The notes under the pieces are model-generated. The model saw only the letters and a program-made list of their open reading frames with translations. It had not been told where the DNA came from and did not search any database. A stretch of DNA of 64,000 nucleotides from Galactobacter caseinivorans (GTDB lineage: Bacteria > Actinomycetota > Actinomycetes > Actinomycetales > Micrococcaceae). A program made the translations under genes and the position numbers. Numbering within the stretch: position 1 is the first letter of the stretch; each line of letters opens with the position of its first letter. Location: contig NZ_QQXL01000001.1 in assembly GCF_003640665.1 (NCBI RefSeq), forward strand, positions 1 through 64,000, given 5' to 3'. This document shows, piece after piece, positions 28,221 through 36,880 of the stretch.

Positions 28221-30632
28221 CTAGTCGTCGCTGTCGGACTTCTTGGGTTTCTTGGGCTTCTCCGGTTCCTTGGAGGGCTCGGACTTCTTGGGTGCCTCGC
28301 TGTCCTTCTTCTCTTCCTTGTCCTTCTTCTTGGAGGACTTGGAGGACTTAGCCGTGCTCTTCGGTGCGCTCTTGCGAGTAGAGGTGCTCTGGCGGTTGGT
28401 GGTGCTCTGGCGGTTGCTGGTGCTCTGGCCGGTGGCCGTGCCGGAGCCACCGGCGGAACCTGAGCCACTGTTCTTGTAGTTCTTGGTGAACGGGCCAACC
28501 GAGGGGATGTTCTCCATGGGGTAGCGATCCGCGACCTTGGCCATGTAACGGGTCCACAGCGGCGAGGCAAAGGTGCCGGAGTCGGCCGTGGACGGCGTGC
28601 GCTTGCCACGGATCTTCAGGCCGCTGTTGAGGCCGTAGTGCTTGTTTGTCGCGGGGTCGTAGGTCTTGCCGTCCTTACGACCCACCCACGAGATGGTGGT
28701 GATGTCAGAGGTGTACCCGGCGAACCAGGTGGAGGTCGCGTAGTTGGAGGTACCGGTCTTGCCGCCGATATCGCCGCCGATCAGCGCACCGGCCTGGGTG
28801 CCGTTGCCGTTGGTGGGGCGTGTCTCTGCCAGCGGCTTCAGGGTGCCGTTGAGCTTCTTCACCACGTCCGCCTTGATGACCTCCTTGCAGTCACTCTCTG
28901 GCAACTTAATCTCGCCGCGGTTGGACTTCACGGAGACGTACGGGGTGCTCTCGCAGCGCTTGCCCTCGTTGGCGAAGACGCCGAAGGCTCGGGCCTGCGC
29001 CAGGGCGGTGACGTTCTGCGCGCCCAGGATGAAAGCGGGCGAGACCGCCATGGCCTCCGGGGTCGCCGGCACGATCTTGCCGTTTGAGTCGGTGGTCTGG
29101 CCCTCCAGGAGGCCAAGGCGTTCTGGCACGGAGGCGATGTCGCAGAGGTCCAGTCGGTAGGCCTCTGCCACCGTGGCGGAGTTGATGGACCAGTACAGGC
29201 CGGCGGACGCGGCCATGGGGTAGTTCATGTTGGCAGTGGCGTTCTTAGGCGCCCACTTGGGTTGGCTCACGCGCCCGCCGTCGAGGCAGGAGGCCTTCCA
29301 CGACGTTCCGTCGTAGTTCTGGCGCTTGGCGTTGACGCGGGTACCCATGGACTTGCCGGACTCCAGCCAGGCCACGGCGGTCCAGGGTTTGGCGGTGGAG
29401 CCACCCTGATAACCGTTGGTGTTGTAGTTGACCTCGGTGTACTTGTCCGGGTTCTTCTTGCTCTTGCCGACGCCGAAGTTGGTGTTCTGCGCCATGGTCA
29501 GGATCTCGCCGGTCTTGTTGTTGCGCGTCAGCAACGCCGCGCCGGCTCCACCCTTGTCACCGGCCGGGACCGTGATGCGGGTCTGCTTGGTGGCTTCCTT
29601 CTGCATCTTGGAATCCAGCGTGGACGTGATGGTCAGGCCGCCCGAGTAGAGCAGGTTCTGGCGATCCTTCTTGGTCTTGCCGAAGGCGGGGTTGTTGCCC
29701 ACGTCGTTGAAGACGTAGTTGCAGAAGTAGGCGGAGTCGCCAGCAGCGGAGCAGCCGGAAGTGTCCTGGGACTCGTTCAGCTCAATCTTGGACTTGACCG
29801 CCTTGTCATACTGGGGCTTGGTCAACGCGCCGTTCTTGAGCATGGTCCCGAGCACCACATTGCGGCGCTTGAGGGCATTCTGCGGGTTGTTGGCGGGGTT
29901 CACGCGAACCGGGCTCTGCACCATGCCGGCCAGCAGCGCGGACTCCTGGGCATTGAGTTTGCTTGCGGGCTTGGAGAACCAGCGCTGCGAGGCGGCCTCC
30001 ACGCCGTAGGTGGCGCCAGCGAAGGGGACCAGGTTGAGGTAGCCCTGAAGGATCTCATCCTTGGACATCTTGGTCTCGATCTGGTTGGCCCACTTGATCT
30101 CGCGGACCTTGTCTCCCACGTTCTTATTGCCGTTGCGCGCAATGGTCTCGGCATCCATGCCCGAGGCCTGCTGATCATTCACGAGGAGGTTGGCCACGTA
30201 CTGCTGCGTGATCGTGGAGGCGCCCTGGCGGGTGCCGGTCAGGTTGCTGACCACGGCGCGGGCAATGCCCTTGCCGTCCACGCCGCCGTGCTCGTAGAAG
30301 CGCTCGTCTTCCACGGAGATGATGGCCTTGGTCATCCACGGAGAGATGTCCTTGAGCTTGATCACCTTGCGGTTCTGGGTGAAGAACTTGGCCAGCTCCT
30401 TGCCATCGCGATCCAGCAGCCGCGAAGGCTGCGCGATGGTCGCCGTGGTCTTGGGGATCTCAATGGAGGCATAGGTATCCCCGGCCATGGTGGTCGCGGA
30501 GGTCGCGCCAACAGCCAGGGGCACCATGGTGCCGGCCACTAAGAGGCCTGCCACAGCGGATGCTAGGAAGAAGGCGATCACCTTTCCCAAGGTGGTCGCC
30601 GTATTGATCAAGGGGGACTTGCGCGCAGCCAT
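28221..30632 (-). CDS. Class A penicillin-binding protein
   Basis: This is an 803-aa bifunctional peptidoglycan synthase. One TM helix lies near residues 15-40. The glycosyltransferase domain has EDERFYEHGGVD, QGASTITQQYVANLL and the KEIKW-type motif. The transpeptidase domain has the active-site Ser in GGSTAKPWT (SxxK), SIN (SxN) and GKTGTSN (KTG). It builds and crosslinks the cell wall outside the membrane. The C-terminal 90 residues are disordered: Ser/Thr/Asn/Gln repeats (STNRQSTTNRQS) and a Lys/Pro/Ser/Glu tail. Start ATG with TATCCT 7 bases upstream. It is divergent from a DUF4177 gene by 47 bases. Confidence 0.95.
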   Translation of the reverse strand: MAARKSPLINTATTLGKVIAFFLASAVAGLLVAGTMVPLAVGATSATTMAGDTYASIEIPKTTATIAQPSRLLDRDGKELAKFFTQNRKVIKLKDISPWMTKAIISVEDERFYEHGGVDGKGIARAVVSNLTGTRQGASTITQQYVANLLVNDQQASGMDAETIARNGNKNVGDKVREIKWANQIETKMSKDEILQGYLNLVPFAGATYGVEAASQRWFSKPASKLNAQESALLAGMVQSPVRVNPANNPQNALKRRNVVLGTMLKNGALTKPQYDKAVKSKIELNESQDTSGCSAAGDSAYFCNYVFNDVGNNPAFGKTKKDRQNLLYSGGLTITSTLDSKMQKEATKQTRITVPAGDKGGAGAALLTRNNKTGEILTMAQNTNFGVGKSKKNPDKYTEVNYNTNGYQGGSTAKPWTAVAWLESGKSMGTRVNAKRQNYDGTSWKASCLDGGRVSQPKWAPKNATANMNYPMAASAGLYWSINSATVAEAYRLDLCDIASVPERLGLLEGQTTDSNGKIVPATPEAMAVSPAFILGAQNVTALAQARAFGVFANEGKRCESTPYVSVKSNRGEIKLPESDCKEVIKADVVKKLNGTLKPLAETRPTNGNGTQAGALIGGDIGGKTGTSNYATSTWFAGYTSDITTISWVGRKDGKTYDPATNKHYGLNSGLKIRGKRTPSTADSGTFASPLWTRYMAKVADRYPMENIPSVGPFTKNYKNSGSGSAGGSGTATGQSTSNRQSTTNRQSTSTRKSAPKSTAKSSKSSKKKDKEEKKDSEAPKKSEPSKEPEKPKKPKKSDSDD

Positions 30633-30679
30633 ACTCTCTAGGATACAAGCCGGGACCGCGAGGGACTACGCTGGAGACC

Positions 30680-30880
30680 ATGACCACGTGGGAATACGCC
30701 ACTGTGCCGCTGATGGTGCACGCGACTAAGCAAATTTTGGACAACTGGGGCAGCGACGGCTGGGAGCTCGTCAACGTGCTGGCCATGCCGGCCGCAGGCC
30801 CCGCCAGCACTGTGGGAAACGAGATGGTGCAGGCGCCGTCCGTCAACCTCGTGGCGTACTTCAAGCGCCCCCTGGCCTGA
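30680..30880 (+). CDS. DUF4177 small protein
   Basis: This is a 66-aa protein MTTWEYATVPLMVHATKQILDNWGSDGWELVNVLAMP..., matching the DUF4177 fold (WEY...L-N--G--GWELV). It precedes ridA by 33 bases, probably as the first gene of a ridA-NUDIX operon, an arrangement seen in other actinobacteria. A TACGCT box lies 7 bases upstream, so it may be leaderless. The function is unknown. Confidence 0.82.
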   Translation: MTTWEYATVPLMVHATKQILDNWGSDGWELVNVLAMPAAGPASTVGNEMVQAPSVNLVAYFKRPLA

Positions 30881-30913
30881 GCAACACCAGCTTCACTGAG
30901 AGGTTTCTGCCAA

Positions 30914-31405
30914 ATGACCCAGAACCCGGAATCCGTCGTCTCCGAGGGCCGCGTTGAGGCGCGCCTGGCGGAGCTTGGCATCACGCTTCCCGAGGTGGCC
31001 AAGCCGCTGGCGGCCTACGTCCCCGCGCTGAGCCACAACGGACTGGTGTACACCTCAGGTCAGCTGCCCACGGTGGCCGGTCAGCTTCAGGGTGTGGGCA
31101 AGGCTGGTGCGGAGGTCTCCGCCGAGGAGGCCAAGCGGCTGGCGGGCCTGTGCATCGTCAACGCGCTGGCCGCCGTGAAGTCTGTGATTGGCGACCTTGA
31201 CCGCGTGACGCAGGTGGTGAAGGTGGTCGGTTTTGTGGCCTCCACGCCGGAGTTCACCGGGCAGCCCGGCGTGATCAATGGCGCCTCGGAGCTGCTGGGG
31301 CAGGTCTTTGGCGACGCCGGCGCTCACGCTCGTTCCGCCGTGGGCGTGTCCGTGCTGCCGCTGGATGCCCCAGTGGAGGTAGAGCTTGTCGTTGCATACG
31401 CCTGA
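30914..31405 (+). CDS. RidA family deaminase/chaperone-like protein
   Basis: This is a 163-aa protein of the RidA/YjgF/UK114 family, with VYTSGQLPTVAG near residue 45 and a core resembling LPLDAPVEVELVVAYA at the end. RidA proteins deaminate reactive enamines and imines produced by PLP enzymes. Its length is above the 130-aa norm owing to an N-terminal extension (VEARLAELGITLPEVAKPLAAYVPAL). The 3' end overlaps the NUDIX gene's start by 20 bases. Confidence 0.88.
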   Translation: MTQNPESVVSEGRVEARLAELGITLPEVAKPLAAYVPALSHNGLVYTSGQLPTVAGQLQGVGKAGAEVSAEEAKRLAGLCIVNALAAVKSVIGDLDRVTQVVKVVGFVASTPEFTGQPGVINGASELLGQVFGDAGAHARSAVGVSVLPLDAPVEVELVVAYA

Positions 31406-32420
31406 GTCCACCCCGCGGACGGGGACCTTCCGGGCGCTGCCCGGGGTGAGGCCCTCCAATCAGGTGTGTTCCGCCAGTGACGAGCCTCCCGCCACCGGTG
31501 TGCTGCGCCGCCTCTTTCAGTTGCCTGCCGGGCACGAGGACGCGGCCCGCACCTGGCTGGAGATGGGCGCGCGCTCTCCGCGCCGCGCCCGCGAGGCCTC
31601 TGCTGTTCTTTTGGTCAGGGATTCGCCCGACGGCGTTCGGGCGTGGCTTGGTCAGCGCGGCCCGGAGTCCCCGCTCGGCGCCATCTCCTTTGCCGGCGGT
31701 TCCTGCTCGGTGGAAGATGACGAGCCGGTGCGGTGGTTTGGGCCCAGCCCCTCCAAGTGGGCCAAGATGCTTGGCATCAGCGACTTTGCGCTGGCCCGGC
31801 GCCATGTGGTGGCCGCCATTCGTGAGCTCTTCGAGGAGACCGGCGTGCTGCTGGCCGGCCCGGATGAGCTCTCCGTGGTGGAGGAGACGGCGTGCGAGGA
31901 ATGGATGCGTGCCCGCAGGGACGTGGCCACGCAGGAGCTCAGCTTCGCCCAGTTCCTTGACCGCCGTGGCTGGGGCCTGCGCACAGATTTGTTGCGGCCC
32001 GTGGCGCACTGGCTCTCCCCAGACTTTGAGCTACGCCGCTTCGACATCCACTACTTCGCCGTCGCGGCCCCCACGGGCCAGGACGTCAGCCCGCTCGTGG
32101 GATCGGGCGGTGCTGGAGCGGGGAAGTGGGGGCGCTGGGTCTCCTCCAAGGAGCCCGGCGCGCTGCCGGAGTCGCTGGACCTTGGCAACGAGATCGGTGC
32201 GGACTACACGCGCGGCCACTCGCTGGCGGAGCTCTCCTCCCCAGCCACGCAGATCGTGTTGGCCAAGCTGCGCCGCACGCGCGGATGCGTCGCCTACCTC
32301 TCCTCCAAGCGCCAGATCCAGGCCTTCCAGCCGGAACTGGTGGAGGTGGAGGGCCAGCTGTTGCTGGAGGTCACGACGGTGGACGCCGCCGAGGGCAGTG
32401 CCGTGGCACGCGGTCGCTGA
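31386..32420 (+). CDS. NUDIX hydrolase
   Basis: This is a 344-aa protein. The N-terminal region has SAVLLVRDSPDGVRAWLGQRG and LGAISFAGG. The Nudix box core is AAIRELFEETGVLL, so the acidic catalytic residues are present. The G of the box is separated from the E-rich helix by an insertion of about 35 residues (VRWFGPSPSKWAKMLGI). The TTG start at 31386 is inside ridA but has an excellent GGAGG 6 bases upstream, indicating translational coupling. The substrate is unknown. Confidence 0.8.
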   Translation: MSLHTPESTPRTGTFRALPGVRPSNQVCSASDEPPATGVLRRLFQLPAGHEDAARTWLEMGARSPRRAREASAVLLVRDSPDGVRAWLGQRGPESPLGAISFAGGSCSVEDDEPVRWFGPSPSKWAKMLGISDFALARRHVVAAIRELFEETGVLLAGPDELSVVEETACEEWMRARRDVATQELSFAQFLDRRGWGLRTDLLRPVAHWLSPDFELRRFDIHYFAVAAPTGQDVSPLVGSGGAGAGKWGRWVSSKEPGALPESLDLGNEIGADYTRGHSLAELSSPATQIVLAKLRRTRGCVAYLSSKRQIQAFQPELVEVEGQLLLEVTTVDAAEGSAVARGR

Positions 32421-32474
32421 CCGGCGCCTTGCCGCTCGACGGGCTCGGGCCCACAAAGAAACTCAGGCAGACAC

Positions 32475-32512
32475 AGAAGGAGGGCGGCACCCGCGGGTGC
32501 CGCCCTCCTTCT
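32475..32512. terminator. Bidirectional terminator between NUDIX and crp
   Basis: AGAAGGAGGGCGGCACCC pairs almost end to end with GGGTGCCGCCCTCCTTCT (18 bp, 2-4 base loop). The T-rich ends serve both the NUDIX operon and leftward crp. Confidence 0.85.
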
Positions 32513-32557
32513 GTACCCAACGGCGTCGGGCACTCAGCCTTCAGCCAGCGCTGGGAC

Positions 32558-33235
32558 CTAACGCGAGCGCTGGCGCAGGCGCTGCAGGTCCAGGATCACG
32601 ACGGCGCGTGCCTCCAGGCGCAGCCAGCCACGCTGGACAAACTCCGCCAGGGCCTTGTTCACGGTCTCGCGGGAGGCGCCAACCAGCTGGGCCAGCTCCT
32701 CCTGCGTGAGCTCGTGAGCCACCAGAATGCCGTCCGTGGTGGGGCGGCCAAAGCGATCCGCCAGGTCAAGGAGGGCCTTGGCCACGCGGCCGGGGACGTC
32801 CGAGAAGACCAGGTCCGCGAGGGACTCGTTGGTGCGGCGCAGGCGGCGGGCCAGGGCCTGCAGCAGCTGCAGCGATACCTCCGGCGAGGCCTGGATGGCC
32901 TTGCGCAGGTTCTCGTGGCGCAGGCCGGCCAGGCGCGTCTCAGAGACCGCGGTGGCGGTCGCGTTGCGCGGGGAGGGGTCAAACAAGGCCATCTCGCCAA
33001 AAAGCTCGCCCGGGCCAAGCACGGCCAGCAGGTTCTCGCGGCCGTCCGGGGACGTGCGACCAAGCTTGATCTTGCCGGAGACGATGACGTAGAGCTGATC
33101 GCCCTGATCGCCCTCATGGAAGACAGACGCTCCGCGGGAGAGATCAACCTCCGTGAGCTCGTCGGTCAGCACGGCGAAGGCCTCGTCGCTCAGATGTGCG
33201 AAGAGCGGCGCACGCCGCAGGACCTCGATATCCAT
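32558..33235 (-). CDS. crp: Crp/GlxR-type cyclic-nucleotide-responsive regulator
   Basis: This is a 225-aa protein, close in length and layout to GlxR of corynebacteria and Crp (Rv3676) of mycobacteria. The cNMP domain (residues about 15-125) has GDQLYVIVSGKIKLGRTSPDGRENLLAVLGPGELFGEMALFDPSPRNATATA; the R and S of RNATA contact cyclic nucleotide in relatives. The C-terminal HTH is LTQEELAQLVGASRETVNKALAEF. The ATG at 33235 is set by the family N-terminus (MDIEVLRRAPLF). A Crp-like site lies 60 bases upstream, so it is probably autoregulated. It is a global regulator of carbon metabolism. Confidence 0.95.
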   Translation of the reverse strand: MDIEVLRRAPLFAHLSDEAFAVLTDELTEVDLSRGASVFHEGDQGDQLYVIVSGKIKLGRTSPDGRENLLAVLGPGELFGEMALFDPSPRNATATAVSETRLAGLRHENLRKAIQASPEVSLQLLQALARRLRRTNESLADLVFSDVPGRVAKALLDLADRFGRPTTDGILVAHELTQEELAQLVGASRETVNKALAEFVQRGWLRLEARAVVILDLQRLRQRSR

Positions 33236-33294
33236 GATGCTCCTGTTCAGAAATGACGGTGGATCCGAACCCATGATGCCGCATACCGCCCGCT

Positions 33295-33310
33295 TGTGAC
33301 GACTCTCACG
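33295..33310. promoter_or_regulatory. Crp/GlxR binding site upstream of crp
   Basis: TGTGA-N6-TCACG differs from the consensus at one base. The right half is shared with an overlapping 7-bp palindrome (TCACGCG...CGCGTGA, 33306-33326). Its position suggests autoregulation and perhaps effects on the divergent marP. Confidence 0.6.
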
Positions 33311-33527
33311 CGCTCGACACGCGTGAACCGAGGGCAAACGGGCGACTTTCTGAGCCCTGAGCCAGCAAGTGTGACTAAGTCCGGGGCCACCAGGGTAACA
33401 GCGCGTGAGGCGCGGCACGTCTTCCAGGCTAGCGTCAGGGCTGCCCGTTAAGATCGAAGGACCGTCTCCTCGCTCGTTCCCGCGCGGGCACATCTTTGGC
33501 GGGAGGGCGAGCCATGAGGGGGTCTCG

Positions 33528-34715
33528 GTGTTTTTTGGCCTGGAATTGATGGATTGGGTGCTCATCGTGGCGCTGCTCCTCTTCGCCGTGGCCGGCTGGC
33601 GCAAGTCCTTCCTGACGGCGCTGGGTGGTGTGCTCGGCTTCCTGGCCGGAGCGGCCGCCTCCTTCTTTGCCATTCCCCTGGTCTTCTCGTGGATCCCGGA
33701 CCCCAATTGGCGCGTCCTTGGCCTGATCGTCACCTTCATCGCGTTCCTTGCCCTTGGCCACGGGCTCGGTGAGGCGCTGGCCACCGCCGTGCGCGGCTGG
33801 CTGGACATGCCACGGCCGCGGTGGTTTGGCCGCAGCGGCGGGGCCCTAGTGAACCTGGCCGCCGCTGGCCTGGCCATCTCAGCGCTTGCCTTCACCTTCG
33901 CCACCCTTGGCCTGCCCTTCCTCTCCACCCAAATCGCCAGCTCCAAGGTCATCACCACGGCCCGCGCGCTCACCCCGCCCGCCGTGGAGCGTGCCCTGGG
34001 TGAGGCCCGAACCCTGGTGGCCGGCATGCCGCTGCCAGAGCTGCTTGCCCCCGTGGTGCCGCCCGGAGACGTGGTGGTGCCGCAGGAGGAGCTGGATAAC
34101 CCGGAGCTGCAACGCGCGCGCCAGTCGGTGCTGCGCATCACCGGCACCGCCACCGCATGCGGCGTGAACCAGACCGGCTCAGCCTTTGTGGTGGCCCCTG
34201 ATCGCATCCTGACCAACGCCCACGTGGTGGAGGGAGTGGAGCAGCCGGTCGTTGATGTGGAGGACGGCCGTGCGCTCACCGGCAAGGTCGTGGCCTTTGA
34301 TCCGGTGCATGACGTGGCCGTGGTCGCGGTGGACGGGCTGAACCTGGAGCCACTGGCCCTTGGCCCGGAGCTCTCCTCCGGGGACGAGGGCGTCTTCATG
34401 GGCTTCCCCGCCGGCGGCCCGTTCTCCTCCCAGCCCGCCGCCGTGCAATCCCGCCACCAGGTCAACGTGCCCAACATTTACGGTGCTGACCCCGGGGCGC
34501 TGGAGATCCTGCAGCTGGCCGCCAACGTGCAGCAGGGCAACTCCGGCGGCCCGCTGCTGACCTCCAACGGCAAGGTGGCCGGCATGATCTTCGCCAAGGC
34601 CAAGTCGGAGGACAAGGTGGGCTACGCCCTGTCCCGCGACGAGATCCGCCCGTTCATCAATCAGGCCAGTTCGCTGACCCAGCCCGTCTCCACCGGAACG
34701 TGCACGGCGCACTGA
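33528..34715 (+). CDS. MarP-like periplasmic serine protease
   Basis: This is a 395-aa protein with an N-terminal CvpA-like membrane part of about four TM helices (residues about 5-130). A trypsin-like domain follows, with the triad in TNAHVVEG (His), HDVAVV (Asp) and GNSGGP (Ser). A pair of Cys (TATACGV and the C-terminal TGTC) may form the redox disulfide of MarP. In mycobacteria MarP protects cytoplasmic pH under acid stress by processing an envelope enzyme. The GTG at 33528 has GAGGGGG upstream. It is divergent from crp across 292 bases that hold only the crp regulatory region. Confidence 0.88.
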   Translation: MFFGLELMDWVLIVALLLFAVAGWRKSFLTALGGVLGFLAGAAASFFAIPLVFSWIPDPNWRVLGLIVTFIAFLALGHGLGEALATAVRGWLDMPRPRWFGRSGGALVNLAAAGLAISALAFTFATLGLPFLSTQIASSKVITTARALTPPAVERALGEARTLVAGMPLPELLAPVVPPGDVVVPQEELDNPELQRARQSVLRITGTATACGVNQTGSAFVVAPDRILTNAHVVEGVEQPVVDVEDGRALTGKVVAFDPVHDVAVVAVDGLNLEPLALGPELSSGDEGVFMGFPAGGPFSSQPAAVQSRHQVNVPNIYGADPGALEILQLAANVQQGNSGGPLLTSNGKVAGMIFAKAKSEDKVGYALSRDEIRPFINQASSLTQPVSTGTCTAH

Positions 34716-34718
34716 CGC

Positions 34719-36716
34719 TTAGCCGCGCATCGTCTCCGCGATCTGATCCATCACCGTGGTGTCCGCCAGCGTGGAGGAGTCACCCGCGGCGCGGCCCTCT
34801 GCCACGTCCTTGAGCAGGCGGCGCATGATCTTGCCGGAGCGGGTCTTGGGCAGCTCCGGCACCACAAAGACGGCCTTTGGCTTAGCAATGGGCCCAATGT
34901 CCTTGCCCACGTGCAGGCGCAGCTGCTCGCTGATGTCCGCGGGCCAGTCCCCGTCCACACCGCGCAGGATCACAAACGCGACCACCGCCTCTCCCGTGGT
35001 CTCGTCCTTGGCGCCCACCACCGCGGCCTCCGCGACCGCCTCATGGCCCACCAGCGAGGACTCGATCTCCGTGGTGGAGAGCCGGTGCCCGGACACATTC
35101 ATGACGTCATCCACGCGGCCAAGGAGCCAGATGTCACCGTCCTCATCCTTCTTGGCGCCGTCCCCGGCAAAGTACATGGTCTCGAAGCGGGACCAGTAGG
35201 TCTCCTTGAAGCGCTCCGGGTCCCCCCAGATGCCGCGCAGCATGGAGGGCCACGGGTCGCGGATGACCAGGTAGCCACCCTCGCCGTTGCCGACCGGCGT
35301 GCCCATCTCATCCACCACGTCCGTGGAGATGCCGGGCACGGCCACCTGGGCGGAGCCCGGCTTGGTGGCGGTCACGGCTGGCAGGGGCGCAATCATGTGC
35401 CCGCCGGTCTCGGTCTGCCACCACGTGTCAACGATGGGAGCCGGGTGCTCCTTGCGCGGTCCTGGTTTGCCGTCGGTGCCGGCGCCGTTGTTGGCACCGA
35501 TCACCTCGCGGTACCACATCCACGCCTCGGGATTGATGGGCTCACCCACCGTACCGAGCACGCGCAGGGAGGAGAGGTCATAGGCGTCCGGGATCTCCCG
35601 GCCCCACTTCATGGCGGTGCGGATGGCGGTGGGCGCCGTGTACATGATGCTGACCTTGTACTTCTGCACCAGGTCCCACCAGCGGCCCCGGTCAGGGGTG
35701 TCCATGGTGCCCTCGTAGAGCAACACGGTGGAGCCGTTGACCAGCGGCGCGTAGGTGACGTAGGAGTGGCCGGTGATCCAGCCGACGTCCGCGGTGCACC
35801 AGTACACGTCCGTCTCCGGGTGCAGGTCAAAAGTGTCGCGGTGCGTGACCGCGGTCTGCACCAGGTAGCCGCCGGTGGTGTGCAAAATCCCCTTGGGGCG
35901 TCCGGTGGTGCCAGAGGTGTAGAGGATGAAGAGCGGGTGCTCCGAGTCAAAGGGCTGGGCCGTGTGCTCGGCGGAGGCCTGCGGAACCACCTCATGCCAC
36001 CACAGGTCCCTGCCCTCCACCCAGGCGGTGGGCTCGGCGTTGCGACGGACCACCAGGACGTTGTCCACGGTGTGGCCAGGGGCCTCCAGTGCTGCGTCCA
36101 CTGCGGGCTTGAGCGGGCTGGGCTTGGTGCGGCGCCACGTGCCATCCGCCGTGACGACCAACTTGGCCTCCGCGTCGTCGATCCGGTTGCGCAGCGCGTC
36201 CGCGGAGAAGCCGCCAAAGACCACGGAGTGCACCGCCCCCAGGCGGGCGCAGGCCAGCATGGTGATGACGGCCTCCGGAATCATGGGCAGGTACACCGCC
36301 ACGCGGTCCCCGGCGCCCACGCCCAGGGAGGCAAACGCGTTGGCCGCCTGCTTCACGGCCGTGGTCAGCTCAGCGTAGGTGTAGCTGGCGGTGTCCCCGG
36401 GCTCGCCCTCAAAGTGCAGGGCGGTGCGGTCCCCGTGGCCGGCCTCCACGTGGCGATCCAGCGCGTTGTAGGCCGCGTTGAGCTTGCCGTCCCCAAACCA
36501 GCGGTAGAACGGGGCATTGGAGTCATCCAACACCTCGGTGAAATCGCTGTGCCAGGTGATGGCCTCCCGCGCGCGCTCAGCCCAGTAGCCAAGACGATCT
36601 TCTGCGGCGCGTTGATACAGCGAGGCGTCCGCCACGGCGTTCTTCACAAACTCCGGGGAGGGGGGAAATGCGCGGTGCTCGCTGGAGAGGTTATCCAGGG
36701 TCGGGTTCTCTGCCAT
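34719..36716 (-). CDS. acs: Acetyl-CoA synthetase
   Basis: This is a 665-aa AMP-forming ligase of usual Acs length. Motifs are YTSGTTGRPKGILHTTGGYLVQ (P-loop), WWQTETGGHMIAPLP, WLLGRVDDVMNVSGHRLST and the C-terminal PKTRSGKIMRRLL, whose Lys is the acetylation site controlled by sirtuins. It makes acetyl-CoA from acetate in the cytoplasm. The ATG at 36716 has GAGGAAGG 5 bases upstream. A Crp-like half-conserved site lies 45-60 bases upstream. A sirtuin and an AcuC-like protein in this window are candidate deacetylases. Confidence 0.97.
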   Translation of the reverse strand: MAENPTLDNLSSEHRAFPPSPEFVKNAVADASLYQRAAEDRLGYWAERAREAITWHSDFTEVLDDSNAPFYRWFGDGKLNAAYNALDRHVEAGHGDRTALHFEGEPGDTASYTYAELTTAVKQAANAFASLGVGAGDRVAVYLPMIPEAVITMLACARLGAVHSVVFGGFSADALRNRIDDAEAKLVVTADGTWRRTKPSPLKPAVDAALEAPGHTVDNVLVVRRNAEPTAWVEGRDLWWHEVVPQASAEHTAQPFDSEHPLFILYTSGTTGRPKGILHTTGGYLVQTAVTHRDTFDLHPETDVYWCTADVGWITGHSYVTYAPLVNGSTVLLYEGTMDTPDRGRWWDLVQKYKVSIMYTAPTAIRTAMKWGREIPDAYDLSSLRVLGTVGEPINPEAWMWYREVIGANNGAGTDGKPGPRKEHPAPIVDTWWQTETGGHMIAPLPAVTATKPGSAQVAVPGISTDVVDEMGTPVGNGEGGYLVIRDPWPSMLRGIWGDPERFKETYWSRFETMYFAGDGAKKDEDGDIWLLGRVDDVMNVSGHRLSTTEIESSLVGHEAVAEAAVVGAKDETTGEAVVAFVILRGVDGDWPADISEQLRLHVGKDIGPIAKPKAVFVVPELPKTRSGKIMRRLLKDVAEGRAAGDSSTLADTTVMDQIAETMRG

Positions 36717-36760
36717 GGGGGCCTTCCTCGATGGGTCTTGGGCCGTATTTCTGCTCCGGT

Positions 36761-36776
36761 TGTGACTCACGCTACA
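36761..36776. promoter_or_regulatory. Weak Crp/GlxR-like site upstream of acs
   Basis: TGTGA-N6-CTACA has one perfect half and one degenerate half. Crp-family control of acs is common, which raises its plausibility, but the match alone is weak. Confidence 0.35.
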
Positions 36777-36880
36777 TCGAATCCGGGCCCGTTGGCCGGT
36801 GGGAGACGCCCGCCCCGGCAGATCTCGCTAGGCTGGGTCAGTCGGTGGTGGCCACCACCGAAACATCGCAGGAGGAAACC

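Noticed and set aside
33236-34477. N-terminal extension of crp across marP
   Set aside because: The frame is open, but the extension runs through marP on the other strand and family alignment fixes the start at MDIEVLRR.
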